The translations under genes and the position numbers were made by a program. The notes below the pieces were generated by a model. That model searched no databases. It was not told the DNA's origin and was given only the letters and a program-made list of their open reading frames with translations. This document shows, in pieces, positions 1 through 8,034 of a stretch of 64,000 nucleotides of DNA; the first letter of the stretch is position 1, and each line of letters starts with the position of its first letter. Source of the DNA: Xanthomarina sp035306605. GTDB lineage: Bacteria > Bacteroidota > Bacteroidia > Flavobacteriales > Flavobacteriaceae. The stretch is taken from the NCBI GenBank assembly GCA_035306605.1, contig DATGNR010000029.1; one strand, 5' to 3'.

Positions 1-2787
1 GCTTCCGTAAAAAATTGGGTCGATATTGTACCAGTTTAACATGGCTCTGTTGAAGCCCTGTTCTATTCCGTTAATGTTATCATTATTCCCATTAATTCCA
101 TGGGGTCTACTAGATAAGAACCATGATTGAGGTGATTTTAAATCGATGGAATTTTGAGAGCCTTCAAAATCGTCTACATAAGAAGTTGCTTCACCGTTAA
201 ACTCCGTTCCTTTTGGAGAACCAGGTGTTAAATAAGCAAACTCTCCTCTAAGCGAAAGATTTGATGGCACATCTGTGTCTATGTTTGGTAATTTATTAAC
301 CAATCTTGTGAAAAATGGTACTTCAGTAGAAAAATTTCCATTAATTCCAAAAATATGGTTATTGATTGGTTCTTGATTATAGTTAGCTTTTTGTGTGATT
401 GGCCTTTCATTTAAATGAAGCCAAGTAGCACCAATTACAAAGTTATCACTAAATTGATGGTCTACGTTAAAACCAGTAAAACGCTTTGTTTGTTGTCCAA
501 AAACCGCATTGTTTTCAGTTGTAACTTGAATAGGTGTATTAGACGCTTTTAATGCTTCATCTAATATCTGGACAGTCCCTTGCATATAGTTTACGGTATA
601 ATCAATACCTTCAACCAACATTCTACCACCGGCTGTTACTTTAACTGAACCACGAGGCACGTTAAATGCTCCTATTGGTATTCCGTCTCCACCTGAGGAT
701 TTATAACGTCCTTTAATTTTAAACTTGTTCTTTTCTGCTGCTTCTAATGCGGCTGTTTTAGTCTGCTTATAAAGAATGTCATAAACATATTTAGCTTGGT
801 TATCGTTATAGGTTAAGTCGTTGTTATAATCCTCACCTCCAAGAGCTAATTTGTCAAATAAATATTTCCCAAAAGGCTCTGCTTTGGTGAAAATTATTTT
901 TCCATTTTCAGGAATAACAGTTACCCCTGGAACAAAATCGAAAAATCCATCTCCACTAGTTTGCGGGTCGCCGTTGAAATTTAATCTATCTAAATTAAAT
1001 AATCTTAATAATGTCGTATTTTCAATTAAATCTCCCGGCGGCGTGCTTCCTGTAATTGGATTTCCATTAACATCAACCCCAAAAGTACCTCCTCCGACAG
1101 GCGTGATAAAGTTTAAAGGAGAAGCTTCGTTATAAAATATATTTAGTTTAAAATCGTCTTGACTTAATTGATATGCACCTGTGTTATAGATGTTCTTCAT
1201 CATTAAGTCCCAAATTGGCTGATTAACATTTGTAATCGGGCTCTTTAATAATTTTAGAACTAATGTATTGTTGGTTACGGTAGTTATGCCACTTGGATCT
1301 GTATTTACGCCTGTAGCATCTAAGCCATCGTTAGCAAATTCACCTACTTGGTACACTTGTCCTCCAACCGTATATTGGAATGCAACCGCTAAAACCTCGT
1401 CGTTATTTAATCTTTGATTTAAGGAAATATAACCTAATTGCGGATTTAAAGTAAATTCTTGACCTTGTTGTAATTTTTTTGCGTTTTCTAGTTTGGCGTA
1501 ATCTGAACCCTCATTAACTTGGCCAGACAAACTACCAAAACCTTGTTGTACGGTAGCAATATCTCGAATTTGTTGAGTAAGTACAGAACCTGAGCCTATT
1601 TTTGTTGGATCATAGTCGTTATTTTTATTACTTGGATATGCATTAGGACCTACATTTATGAATCCTGGAGGTATAGGTTGCAATAAAATATTATTGGCAT
1701 TCGGATCTGGATTTGACTCTCCTAAATCCTGTAATGCAACAATATTTCTAACATTTTCTGTATTATTGTTTCTATTTGTTATCCAAACTTCAATTCTAGT
1801 AATTTGCACATTGGAATTGATAAATGGATAGTTTTCCAAACTCTTATCGTAGTTATCTCTAAAGTAATGTGATAAGAAATAATGCCTGTTCTCGTCGTAG
1901 TCCCTAGCGAAAAAATCAAATTCTTCAAGCGTTCCTCCGCCTTGGGCAATTACCGTTCTAGTGTCAGATTTTTGTTCAGAAAACACCCCTGTAATGGTTG
2001 TTTTACCAAATTGCAATTGCGCTTTTACACCAAATAAACTTTGAGCTCCTGTAATTAAAGAACTGTTTAATGGCATACTAACGTTACCTACCTCAATTTT
2101 CTGGATGATATCATCTTCGGTTGGAGTGTATTCTAATTTTATTAGGTTTTGGAAATCGAAGGTAGATTGAGTGTCGTAGTTCGCTGTTACTTGCAATCTA
2201 GTTCCTACTTTACCAAGTAAGCTTAAACTAATTCGCTGGTCAAAGTCGAAAGTAAAATTACTTCTGTTTTGAGGTGAGAATGTTGGATTATCTTGTTTGG
2301 TAAACAACACACCCAAATCCATTTCTACCGATCCTTGAGGAACAACATTTATAGTATTTCCTCCAAATATTGTTTCAAACAATCCAGATCTAACATAAAA
2401 TTCAGGCAATAAATCCTTCTGGCCGTCTTCAGTACCTGCTTTTTTACCTTCAAATGCGTCAATTTTTTCTTTATAGTAAGCTTTTAAGTTTTCCTGTAAA
2501 ACAAGTTCTCTAAACTCTTCAGGCGTTAAAATTATGGGGTATTTAATATTAAATTTCCCTACGCTTTCTGTATAAATATATCTATCTGTTAGAGGATCGT
2601 AGGTATATTTGGACTCAATACTTGAAGGATTAGGCATGTGTATATTTCCTAAAGAAAACCCCGTACTTGTAGAGTCCTGAGGTGTTGGTATTACCTGAGA
2701 GAACGAATAAAGACTAAAAAGCAATAACGCGCTTAATAGAAAATTTTGTCTGCTTGTTTTTAAATACTTTGTATGGGTTGCACTCAA
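1..2787 (-). CDS. sprA: SprA, T9SS outer-membrane translocon (N-terminal part, runs off the window)
   Basis: This is the N-terminal ~929 residues of SprA, the giant outer-membrane barrel through which type IX secretion substrates leave the periplasm. The family is usually about 2400 residues, so the C-terminal 60% lies left of base 1. The reading frame is open from 2787 to the edge. It opens with a signal peptide (hydrophobic stretch ending in SFSQ) and contains typical SprA phrases such as SVEMDLGVLFTKQDNP, LGKVGTRLQVTANYDTQ, RDYDENRHYFLSHYFRDNYD and NGIEQGFNRAMLNWYNIDP. No in-frame ATG precedes the signal peptide. The only start that keeps it is TTG at 2787, five bases after the ruvA stop, so ruvA and sprA are probably translated from one mRNA. 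The first ATG, about 45 codons in, would remove the signal. Identity is confident; the TTG start is inferred. Confidence 0.93.
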   Translation of the reverse strand, partial: MSATHTKYLKTSRQNFLLSALLLFSLYSFSQVIPTPQDSTSTGFSLGNIHMPNPSSIESKYTYDPLTDRYIYTESVGKFNIKYPIILTPEEFRELVLQENLKAYYKEKIDAFEGKKAGTEDGQKDLLPEFYVRSGLFETIFGGNTINVVPQGSVEMDLGVLFTKQDNPTFSPQNRSNFTFDFDQRISLSLLGKVGTRLQVTANYDTQSTFDFQNLIKLEYTPTEDDIIQKIEVGNVSMPLNSSLITGAQSLFGVKAQLQFGKTTITGVFSEQKSDTRTVIAQGGGTLEEFDFFARDYDENRHYFLSHYFRDNYDKSLENYPFINSNVQITRIEVWITNRNNNTENVRNIVALQDLGESNPDPNANNILLQPIPPGFINVGPNAYPSNKNNDYDPTKIGSGSVLTQQIRDIATVQQGFGSLSGQVNEGSDYAKLENAKKLQQGQEFTLNPQLGYISLNQRLNNDEVLAVAFQYTVGGQVYQVGEFANDGLDATGVNTDPSGITTVTNNTLVLKLLKSPITNVNQPIWDLMMKNIYNTGAYQLSQDDFKLNIFYNEASPLNFITPVGGGTFGVDVNGNPITGSTPPGDLIENTTLLRLFNLDRLNFNGDPQTSGDGFFDFVPGVTVIPENGKIIFTKAEPFGKYLFDKLALGGEDYNNDLTYNDNQAKYVYDILYKQTKTAALEAAEKNKFKIKGRYKSSGGDGIPIGAFNVPRGSVKVTAGGRMLVEGIDYTVNYMQGTVQILDEALKASNTPIQVTTENNAVFGQQTKRFTGFNVDHQFSDNFVIGATWLHLNERPITQKANYNQEPINNHIFGINGNFSTEVPFFTRLVNKLPNIDTDVPSNLSLRGEFAYLTPGSPKGTEFNGEATSYVDDFEGSQNSIDLKSPQSWFLSSRPHGINGNNDNINGIEQGFNRAMLNWYNIDPIFYGS

Positions 2788-2792
2788 ATCTT

Positions 2793-3380
2793 TTACAATT
2801 TTTTTAAGGCCTGTTTGATAATATCTTCTACACTAGCATCTGGTTGGCTGGATACAATTTTCTCCACCACACGTTCGGATTGTTTTTTATTAAATCCAAG
2901 AACTTCTAAAGCAGATAACGCTTCGTCCTTGTTTGTATTGCTTTTAGGGGTTGAAAGTTCATCAATATCGTAAACTTTCAAAATTTTGTCTTTTAAATCC
3001 AAAATTACTCGTTGAGCTGTTTTTGCACCAATTCCTTTTATAGATTGAATTAATGCAACATCTCCTACAGCAATTCCTTCTCTTACTTGTTTAGGTGTTA
3101 ATGAAGACAACATGGTTCTGGCTATACTAGCTCCTACTCCACTTACAGAAATTAATAATCTAAAAATCTCCCTTTCAGCTAAAGAAGAAAACCCAAATAA
3201 AGTATGGGAATCCTCTTTAACTTGGAGATGAGTGTATAATTTGATGTTTTCTTGATCTGGTATATGTGAAAACGTATGCAAAGAAATGTTCAACAAATAA
3301 CCAACACCATTACAATCTATAACAACATCTGTTGGATTTTTCTCTACAAGCTTTCCTTGAATATGTGTAATCATTAACAA
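2793..3380 (-). CDS. ruvA: Holliday junction branch migration protein RuvA
   Basis: RuvA (195 aa) tetramerises on Holliday junctions and loads the RuvB motor. The N-terminal OB domain starts ITHIQGKLVEKNPTDVVID. It is followed by the double helix-hairpin-helix region (LLISVSGVGASIARTML and IKGIGAKTAQRVILDLKDK) and a C-terminal RuvB-contacting domain (EALSALEVLGFNKKQSERVV). Length is normal. It lies 51 bp downstream of maeB and 5 bp upstream of sprA on the same strand. ruvB is nearby (6748-7773) but separated by queG and maeB, so the two subunits are not adjacent as they are in enterics. Confidence 0.96.
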   Translation of the reverse strand: MLMITHIQGKLVEKNPTDVVIDCNGVGYLLNISLHTFSHIPDQENIKLYTHLQVKEDSHTLFGFSSLAEREIFRLLISVSGVGASIARTMLSSLTPKQVREGIAVGDVALIQSIKGIGAKTAQRVILDLKDKILKVYDIDELSTPKSNTNKDEALSALEVLGFNKKQSERVVEKIVSSQPDASVEDIIKQALKKL

Positions 3381-3431
3381 AATTTTAGTAAACTCTCAAA
3401 TGTAATAAAATTATTTACACTATAATGCCCT

Positions 3432-5732
3432 TTATTTCTCTAATGCGTCTAAAGATTTAGCTTGTTTTTCTTTTTGTTGCGCATCAATAACGGCAATTGC
3501 AGTCATGTTAACAATTTCGTCTACACTAGCATCTAGTTGAAGGATGTGAACAGGTTTTTTTAACCCCATCATAATTGGTCCAATTGAATCTGCTTTGTAT
3601 AGCTCTTTTAACAATTTATAGGTAATATTAGCCGATTCTAGATTTGGAAATATTAGAGTGTTTACTTTCTTACCAGCCAATTTAGAAAACGGGAAGATAT
3701 CCTGTAGCATTTCCCTATTTAAAGCAAAGTCAGCTTGAAGCTCGCCATCTACTGCCAAATTAGGATGTCTTTTATGTAAGTAGCTAACTGCTTCCCTTAC
3801 CTTGTTGGCTGTTTGATTTTTAGATGAACCAAAGTTAGAATAAGAAATCATAGCCATAACTGGTTCCAATCCAAACATTTTAACCACGCCCGCCGTCATT
3901 TGGGTGATTTTGGTTAAATCTTCTGCTGTTGGATTTATGTTTATTGCAGTATCACTTAAAAACAATGGACCACGTTGTGTTATCATTAAATTTGTGGTTG
4001 CAATTCTTGTAGAATCTGGAGCTAATCCTATAAGTTCTAGTACAGGAGCAACTACTGAAGGATAACTTCTAGAATACCCAGAAATCATCGCATCAGCATC
4101 ACCTTCGTTCACCATCATGGCTGCGAAATAGTTGCGTTCTCTCATTATTTTTTGAGCTGAATACAAAGTGATTCCTCTTCTGTTTCGTTGTCCCCAATAA
4201 ACTTCAGCGTATTTATTTTTTCGTTCCTCCTCCTCATCCGATTTTGGATCAATAATCTCTACATCAGCATCGAAATCAATCTCTTCTTTTAGTCTTTCAA
4301 TAACATCACGTCTACCCAAAAGAATAGGAATAGCAATCCCTTCATCATGTACAATTTGAGCCGCTTTTAAAACATCTAAATGGTCTGCTTCAGCAAAAAC
4401 CACTCTTTTAGGATTAATTTTAGCTCTATTTAATAAAAGTCTAACTAATTTATTATCTGAACCTAATCGCTCTAAAAGTTCATCCTTATATTTTTCCCAA
4501 TTTTCAATTGGCTCTTGGGCAACACCACTTTCCATGGCAGCTTTTGCTACCGCTGGTGGTACTTCGGCAATTAGTCTTGGGTCAAAAGGTTTAGGAATAA
4601 TGTATTCTTTCCCAAAAGTTAAACGGGTTTCACCATAGGCAATATTCACTTGTTCTGGAACAGGTTCTTTCGCCAAATTAGCTAATGCTACCACTGCTGC
4701 CATTTTCATAGCTTCGTTAATTTTTGTAGCTCTTACATCTAATGCTCCCCTAAAAATAAACGGGAATCCAAGAACATTATTTACTTGGTTTGGATGGTCA
4801 GATCGTCCTGTAGCCATAATGATATCGTCTCTCGTATCGACAGCTAATTGATAGTCTATTTCTGGATCTGGGTTGGCCATAGCAAAAACAATAGGGTTTT
4901 CCGCCATGGATAATAACATTTCAGGAGTAACGATATCTGCTTTTGAAAGACCAACAAACACATCGGCATTTACCATAGCTTCAGACAGCGTATCGATTTC
5001 TCGGTGTGTAGCATATTCAGCCTTTTCATCTGTCAAATCTTCTCTGCTCTGTCTAATAACTCCTTTACTATCAAGCATAACTATATTTTCGCGTTTAGCT
5101 CCAAAAGCTTGATATAATCTAGTACATGAAATAGCAGCAGCACCAGCCCCACTAATAACAACACGTACGTCTTCTATTTTTTTATTCGAAAGTTCCAAAG
5201 CATTCAACAATGCTGCTGCAGAAATTATAGCCGTACCATGTTGATCGTCGTGCATAACTGGAATATCCAGTTCTTCCTTTAATCGTCTTTCTATTTCAAA
5301 AGCTTCAGGTGCCTTTATATCTTCTAAATTAATACCTCCAAAAGTTGGAGCAATCATTTTTACGGTTTGAATAAATTCTTCAACATCTTCGGTATTTACC
5401 TCTATGTCGAAAACATTTATATCTGCGAAAATTTTAAATAATAAGCCTTTTCCTTCCATCACTGGTTTAGAAGCTTCAGGCCCAATATTTCCAAGTCCTA
5501 AAACGGCAGTTCCGTTGGATATTACTGCAACCAAATTTCCTTTGGCCGTATATTTATAGACATTGTTTACATCTTTAGCAATTTCCAAACAAGGCTCGGC
5601 GACCCCTGGCGAATAAGCTAAAGATAAATCTCTTTGGGAGGAATATTTTTTGGTTGGAATAACTTCTATTTTACCTGGTGTAGGCTTTGCGTGATATACT
5701 AAGGCTTCTCTACGTTTACTTTGTTTGCTCAT
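3432..5732 (-). CDS. maeB: NADP-dependent malic enzyme with phosphotransacetylase-like C-terminal domain
   Basis: This is the large MaeB-type malic enzyme (766 aa from this start), which converts malate to pyruvate with NADP reduction and CO2 release. The N-terminal malic domain has YSPGVAEPCLEIAKD and the catalytic region MHDDQHGTAI. The NAD-binding core has VISGAGAAAISC and ANPDPEI. The C-terminal ~330 residues resemble phosphate acetyltransferase (AQKIMRERNYFAAMMVNEGDADAMISG, QMTAGVVKMFGLEPVMAMIS). In this family that domain is regulatory, binding acetyl-CoA, rather than catalytic. I prefer the start at 5732 (MSKQSKRREALVYHAKP), which matches the usual family N-terminus. An in-frame ATG at 5756 would add eight residues but lies within a hairpin near the predicted transcript start. 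Confidence 0.93.
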   Translation of the reverse strand: MSKQSKRREALVYHAKPTPGKIEVIPTKKYSSQRDLSLAYSPGVAEPCLEIAKDVNNVYKYTAKGNLVAVISNGTAVLGLGNIGPEASKPVMEGKGLLFKIFADINVFDIEVNTEDVEEFIQTVKMIAPTFGGINLEDIKAPEAFEIERRLKEELDIPVMHDDQHGTAIISAAALLNALELSNKKIEDVRVVISGAGAAAISCTRLYQAFGAKRENIVMLDSKGVIRQSREDLTDEKAEYATHREIDTLSEAMVNADVFVGLSKADIVTPEMLLSMAENPIVFAMANPDPEIDYQLAVDTRDDIIMATGRSDHPNQVNNVLGFPFIFRGALDVRATKINEAMKMAAVVALANLAKEPVPEQVNIAYGETRLTFGKEYIIPKPFDPRLIAEVPPAVAKAAMESGVAQEPIENWEKYKDELLERLGSDNKLVRLLLNRAKINPKRVVFAEADHLDVLKAAQIVHDEGIAIPILLGRRDVIERLKEEIDFDADVEIIDPKSDEEEERKNKYAEVYWGQRNRRGITLYSAQKIMRERNYFAAMMVNEGDADAMISGYSRSYPSVVAPVLELIGLAPDSTRIATTNLMITQRGPLFLSDTAININPTAEDLTKITQMTAGVVKMFGLEPVMAMISYSNFGSSKNQTANKVREAVSYLHKRHPNLAVDGELQADFALNREMLQDIFPFSKLAGKKVNTLIFPNLESANITYKLLKELYKADSIGPIMMGLKKPVHILQLDASVDEIVNMTAIAVIDAQQKEKQAKSLDALEK

Positions 5733-5755
5733 ATTAGCTATTGATTTAAGCTTCA

Positions 5756-5772
5756 TTCAGAAAAATTCTGAA
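5756..5772 (-). promoter_or_regulatory. Perfect 7-bp hairpin at the maeB mRNA 5' end
   Basis: TTCAGAA and TTCTGAA flank a 3-base loop. From the -7 box at 5777-5784, transcription should start near 5771, so this hairpin would sit at the very 5' end of the maeB transcript. It overlaps the upstream candidate ATG at 5756 and leaves the ATG at 5732 free. It may stabilise the mRNA; that function is inference. Confidence 0.35.
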
Positions 5773-5776
5773 CCCA

Positions 5777-5784
5777 CAAATGTA
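5777..5784 (-). promoter_or_regulatory. Predicted maeB promoter -7 box
   Basis: The minus strand reads TACATTTG, an exact match to the Bacteroidota -7 consensus TAnnTTTG, 45-52 bases upstream of the preferred maeB start. No clear -33 TTTG was found at the usual spacing. Confidence 0.5.
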
Positions 5785-5804
5785 AGAATACTGAAACTTA
5801 AAGC

Positions 5805-6728
5805 CTAATCTTTTAGGAAATTGATGTTGCGTTTTAGACCAGAAAACTTAGTGCGTTTAACCGCTGATTTCTGAAAAACTTTCCTAAATGTATCTTCAGT
5901 AATTTCGTCCCAATCTTTTTTAGTCATTGAAAGTAATTCTGGGTGGGGATTAAAAAGAGGTTCTTTATGTGGTTTTGAAAACCTATTCCATGGACAAACA
6001 TCTTGACAAATATCGCAGCCAAACATCCAATCTTCAAACTGACCTTTAAACTCGGTAGGAATATTTTCTTTTAACTCGATAGTAAAGTACGAAATACATT
6101 TACTTCCATCCACTACAAAAGGATCAGTAATGGCTTGGGTAGGGCAAGCATCGATGCATTTTGTACATGTTCCGCAATGGTCTGAAGTAATACCATCATA
6201 TTCCAATTCTAAATCTATAATTAATTCAGCAATAAAATAAAAGGAACCAACTTGCTGAGTTAAAAGATTGGAATGTTTACCAATCCATCCAAGTCCGGAT
6301 TTTGCCGCCCATGCTTTGTCTAGGACTGGAGCAGAATCAACAAAAGCACGTCCATCAACCTCGCCTATTTCATCTTGAATGAAATGTAACAGAGACTTTA
6401 ATTTATCTTTTATTATGAAATGATAATCGGTACCATACGCATATTTTGAAAGCTTATAACTGTCGGAAGTTTGAGTTTTTTCCGGGAAATAATTCAATAA
6501 TAACGACACGACACTTTTAGAGCCTTCTACCAATTTTGTTGGGTCTAATCGCTTGTCAAAATGATTTTCCATGTATTGCATGGTACCATTATTATTGTTT
6601 TTAAGCCATTTTTCTAACCTTGGAGCCTCTTCTTCTAAAAACTGCGCTTTACTTATTCCACAAGACAAAAATCCGAGGCGTTTAGCTTCGGATTTAATTA
6701 ATTCTGAATATCTAGATTTTGAATTCAT
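5805..6728 (-). CDS. queG: Epoxyqueuosine reductase QueG
   Basis: QueG (307 aa) performs the last step of queuosine synthesis in tRNA, reducing epoxyqueuosine with a cobalamin cofactor and two [4Fe-4S] clusters. The N-terminal half has the family region KYAYGTDYHFIIKDKL and the catalytic-site segment RAFVDSAPVLDKAWAAKSGL. Two ferredoxin-type cysteine motifs follow at about residues 184-195 (CGTCTKCIDACP) and 238-247 (CDICQDVCPW). The protein lacks the extra C-terminal HEAT-repeat region of longer relatives. It lies 19 bp downstream of ruvB and 72 bp upstream of maeB's chosen start. The N-terminus (SRYSELIKSEAKRLGFLSCGIS) is typical. Confidence 0.95.
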   Translation of the reverse strand: MNSKSRYSELIKSEAKRLGFLSCGISKAQFLEEEAPRLEKWLKNNNNGTMQYMENHFDKRLDPTKLVEGSKSVVSLLLNYFPEKTQTSDSYKLSKYAYGTDYHFIIKDKLKSLLHFIQDEIGEVDGRAFVDSAPVLDKAWAAKSGLGWIGKHSNLLTQQVGSFYFIAELIIDLELEYDGITSDHCGTCTKCIDACPTQAITDPFVVDGSKCISYFTIELKENIPTEFKGQFEDWMFGCDICQDVCPWNRFSKPHKEPLFNPHPELLSMTKKDWDEITEDTFRKVFQKSAVKRTKFSGLKRNINFLKD

Positions 6729-6747
6729 CTATTGGAATTTTTCAAAC

Positions 6748-7773
6748 TTACTCGAACAGTCCTCCTTGAATTGGACCTTTAATCTTACCTAGGTGTTTAT
6801 AGGCTAATTCTGTTACCTCTCTACCTCTAGGTGTTCTCATAATAAAACCTTCTTGAATTAAGAAAGGCTCATATACTTCTTCAATGGTCTCAGCACTTTC
6901 ACTAACTGCTGTCGCTAAAGTAGTAATTCCAACTGGACCACCTTTAAATTTATCAATTAGGGTCGTTAAAATTTTATTATCCATTTCATCTAAACCATAA
7001 GCGTCAACATGGAGTGCTTCTAATGCAAACTTTGCAATTTTAATATCTATTTGCCCATTGCCCTTAATTTGTGCAAAATCGCGAACTCTACGCAGCAAAG
7101 CATTCGCTATTCTAGGTGTTCCCCTACTTCTACTTGCAATTTCCACTGCTGCCTCCATAGATGTTGGTACTTTTAAAATGGATGCACTACGTTGAACTAT
7201 GGTGGTTAGTAATTCGGTGTTATAATATTGTAATCTACTTTGAATACCAAAACGTGCCCTCATAGGAGCTGTTAATAGCCCTGAACGGGTTGTAGCCCCC
7301 ACTAATGTGAAGGGATTTAGATTTATCTGAACAGTTCTAGCATTAGGTCCTGATTCAATCATTATATCAATTTTATAATCCTCCATAGCTGAATACAGAT
7401 ATTCTTCTACAATAGGACTTAAACGATGGATTTCATCAATAAAAAGCACATCCCTTTCGTCAAGGTTAGTTAAGAGCCCAGCTAAATCTCCTGGTTTGTC
7501 AAGGACAGGTCCGGAAGTAACTTTTATACCAACATTTAATTCACTAGCTAGTATGTGTGCTAAGGTAGTTTTTCCCAATCCAGGAGGTCCATGAAACAGG
7601 GTATGATCTAAAGCTTCATCTCTTAAGTTTGCCGCTTGAACAAATATTTGAAGATTTTCCAATACTTGATCCTGTCCTGTAAAATCGTCAAAAGATAAAG
7701 GCCTTAATTTTTTTTCCACGTCCAACTCTTCTGGACTAAAGTTTTCTCCGGTAGGATCTAGATTTTCATTCAT
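6748..7773 (-). CDS. ruvB: Holliday junction branch migration ATPase RuvB
   Basis: RuvB (341 aa) is the AAA+ hexameric motor that drives branch migration with RuvA. The sequence shows Walker A GPPGLGKT (residues ~62-69), Walker B with DEIH (~114), sensor region LVGATTRSGLLTAPMRARFG, arginine motif SRGTPRIANALLRRVRDFA, and the winged-helix C-terminus ending in RTPRGREVTELAYKHLG. Length is normal. The start ATG follows a ~70-nt leader from a TATCTTTG box at 7849-7856. It heads a minus-strand run continuing through queG and maeB. Confidence 0.97.
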   Translation of the reverse strand: MNENLDPTGENFSPEELDVEKKLRPLSFDDFTGQDQVLENLQIFVQAANLRDEALDHTLFHGPPGLGKTTLAHILASELNVGIKVTSGPVLDKPGDLAGLLTNLDERDVLFIDEIHRLSPIVEEYLYSAMEDYKIDIMIESGPNARTVQINLNPFTLVGATTRSGLLTAPMRARFGIQSRLQYYNTELLTTIVQRSASILKVPTSMEAAVEIASRSRGTPRIANALLRRVRDFAQIKGNGQIDIKIAKFALEALHVDAYGLDEMDNKILTTLIDKFKGGPVGITTLATAVSESAETIEEVYEPFLIQEGFIMRTPRGREVTELAYKHLGKIKGPIQGGLFE

Positions 7774-7819
7774 AATACATCCCGTGAATACAGGAATAAA
7801 GGTTTAATTATTTTTAGGC

Positions 7820-7847
7820 ACATTCCTTTTATCTTAAAAAGGAATGT
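7820..7847 (-). promoter_or_regulatory. Inverted repeat in the ruvB 5' leader
   Basis: ACATTCCTTTT at 7820-7830 pairs with AAAAAGGAATGT at 7836-7847 across a 5-base loop. The predicted ruvB transcript would start within or just before this stem. It could be a 5' stabilising hairpin or an operator; there is no U-tract on the ruvB side that would make it a terminator. Confidence 0.35.
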
Positions 7848-7848
7848 A

Positions 7849-7856
7849 CAAAGATA
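7849..7856 (-). promoter_or_regulatory. Predicted ruvB promoter -7 box
   Basis: The minus strand reads TATCTTTG, an exact TAnnTTTG match, 76 bases upstream of the ruvB ATG. No convincing -33 element was seen. Confidence 0.45.
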
Positions 7857-7891
7857 AAATAGAACTATTATTTCTTTTTGTAAATATAAAG

Positions 7892-7925
7892 AAAAAGCCT
7901 TTCTCATTTGAGTGAAAGGCTTTTT
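7892..7925. terminator. Bidirectional terminator-like hairpin
   Basis: AAAAAGCCTTTC (7892-7903) pairs with GAAAGGCTTTTT (7914-7925). The arms are perfect complements and the loop holds a further CTC/GAG pairing. The A- and T-rich ends suit termination in either direction. It lies between the end of the coxA operon and the ruvB promoter. Confidence 0.6.
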
Positions 7926-7969
7926 AGATTTTATGAATCGATTGTAGGTGTTAAAACAGGAACACAAAA

Positions 7970-8006
7970 AAAGACCTTTAAATGACATAGTCGCTTAAAG
8001 GTCTTT
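7970..8006 (-). terminator. Terminator of the act-cox operon
   Basis: AAAGACCTTTAA (7970-7981) pairs with TTAAAGGTCTTT (7995-8006), a 12-bp perfect stem. On the minus strand it is followed by a run of seven T. It lies 29 bp after the coxA stop codon. Confidence 0.75.
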
Positions 8007-8034
8007 ATAAAATTCATCTTAATATCGAGGAATC

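Noticed and set aside
7770..7988. A 72-codon open frame on the minus strand upstream of ruvB
   Set aside because: It runs through two terminator hairpins and the ruvB promoter box and has no protein-like character.
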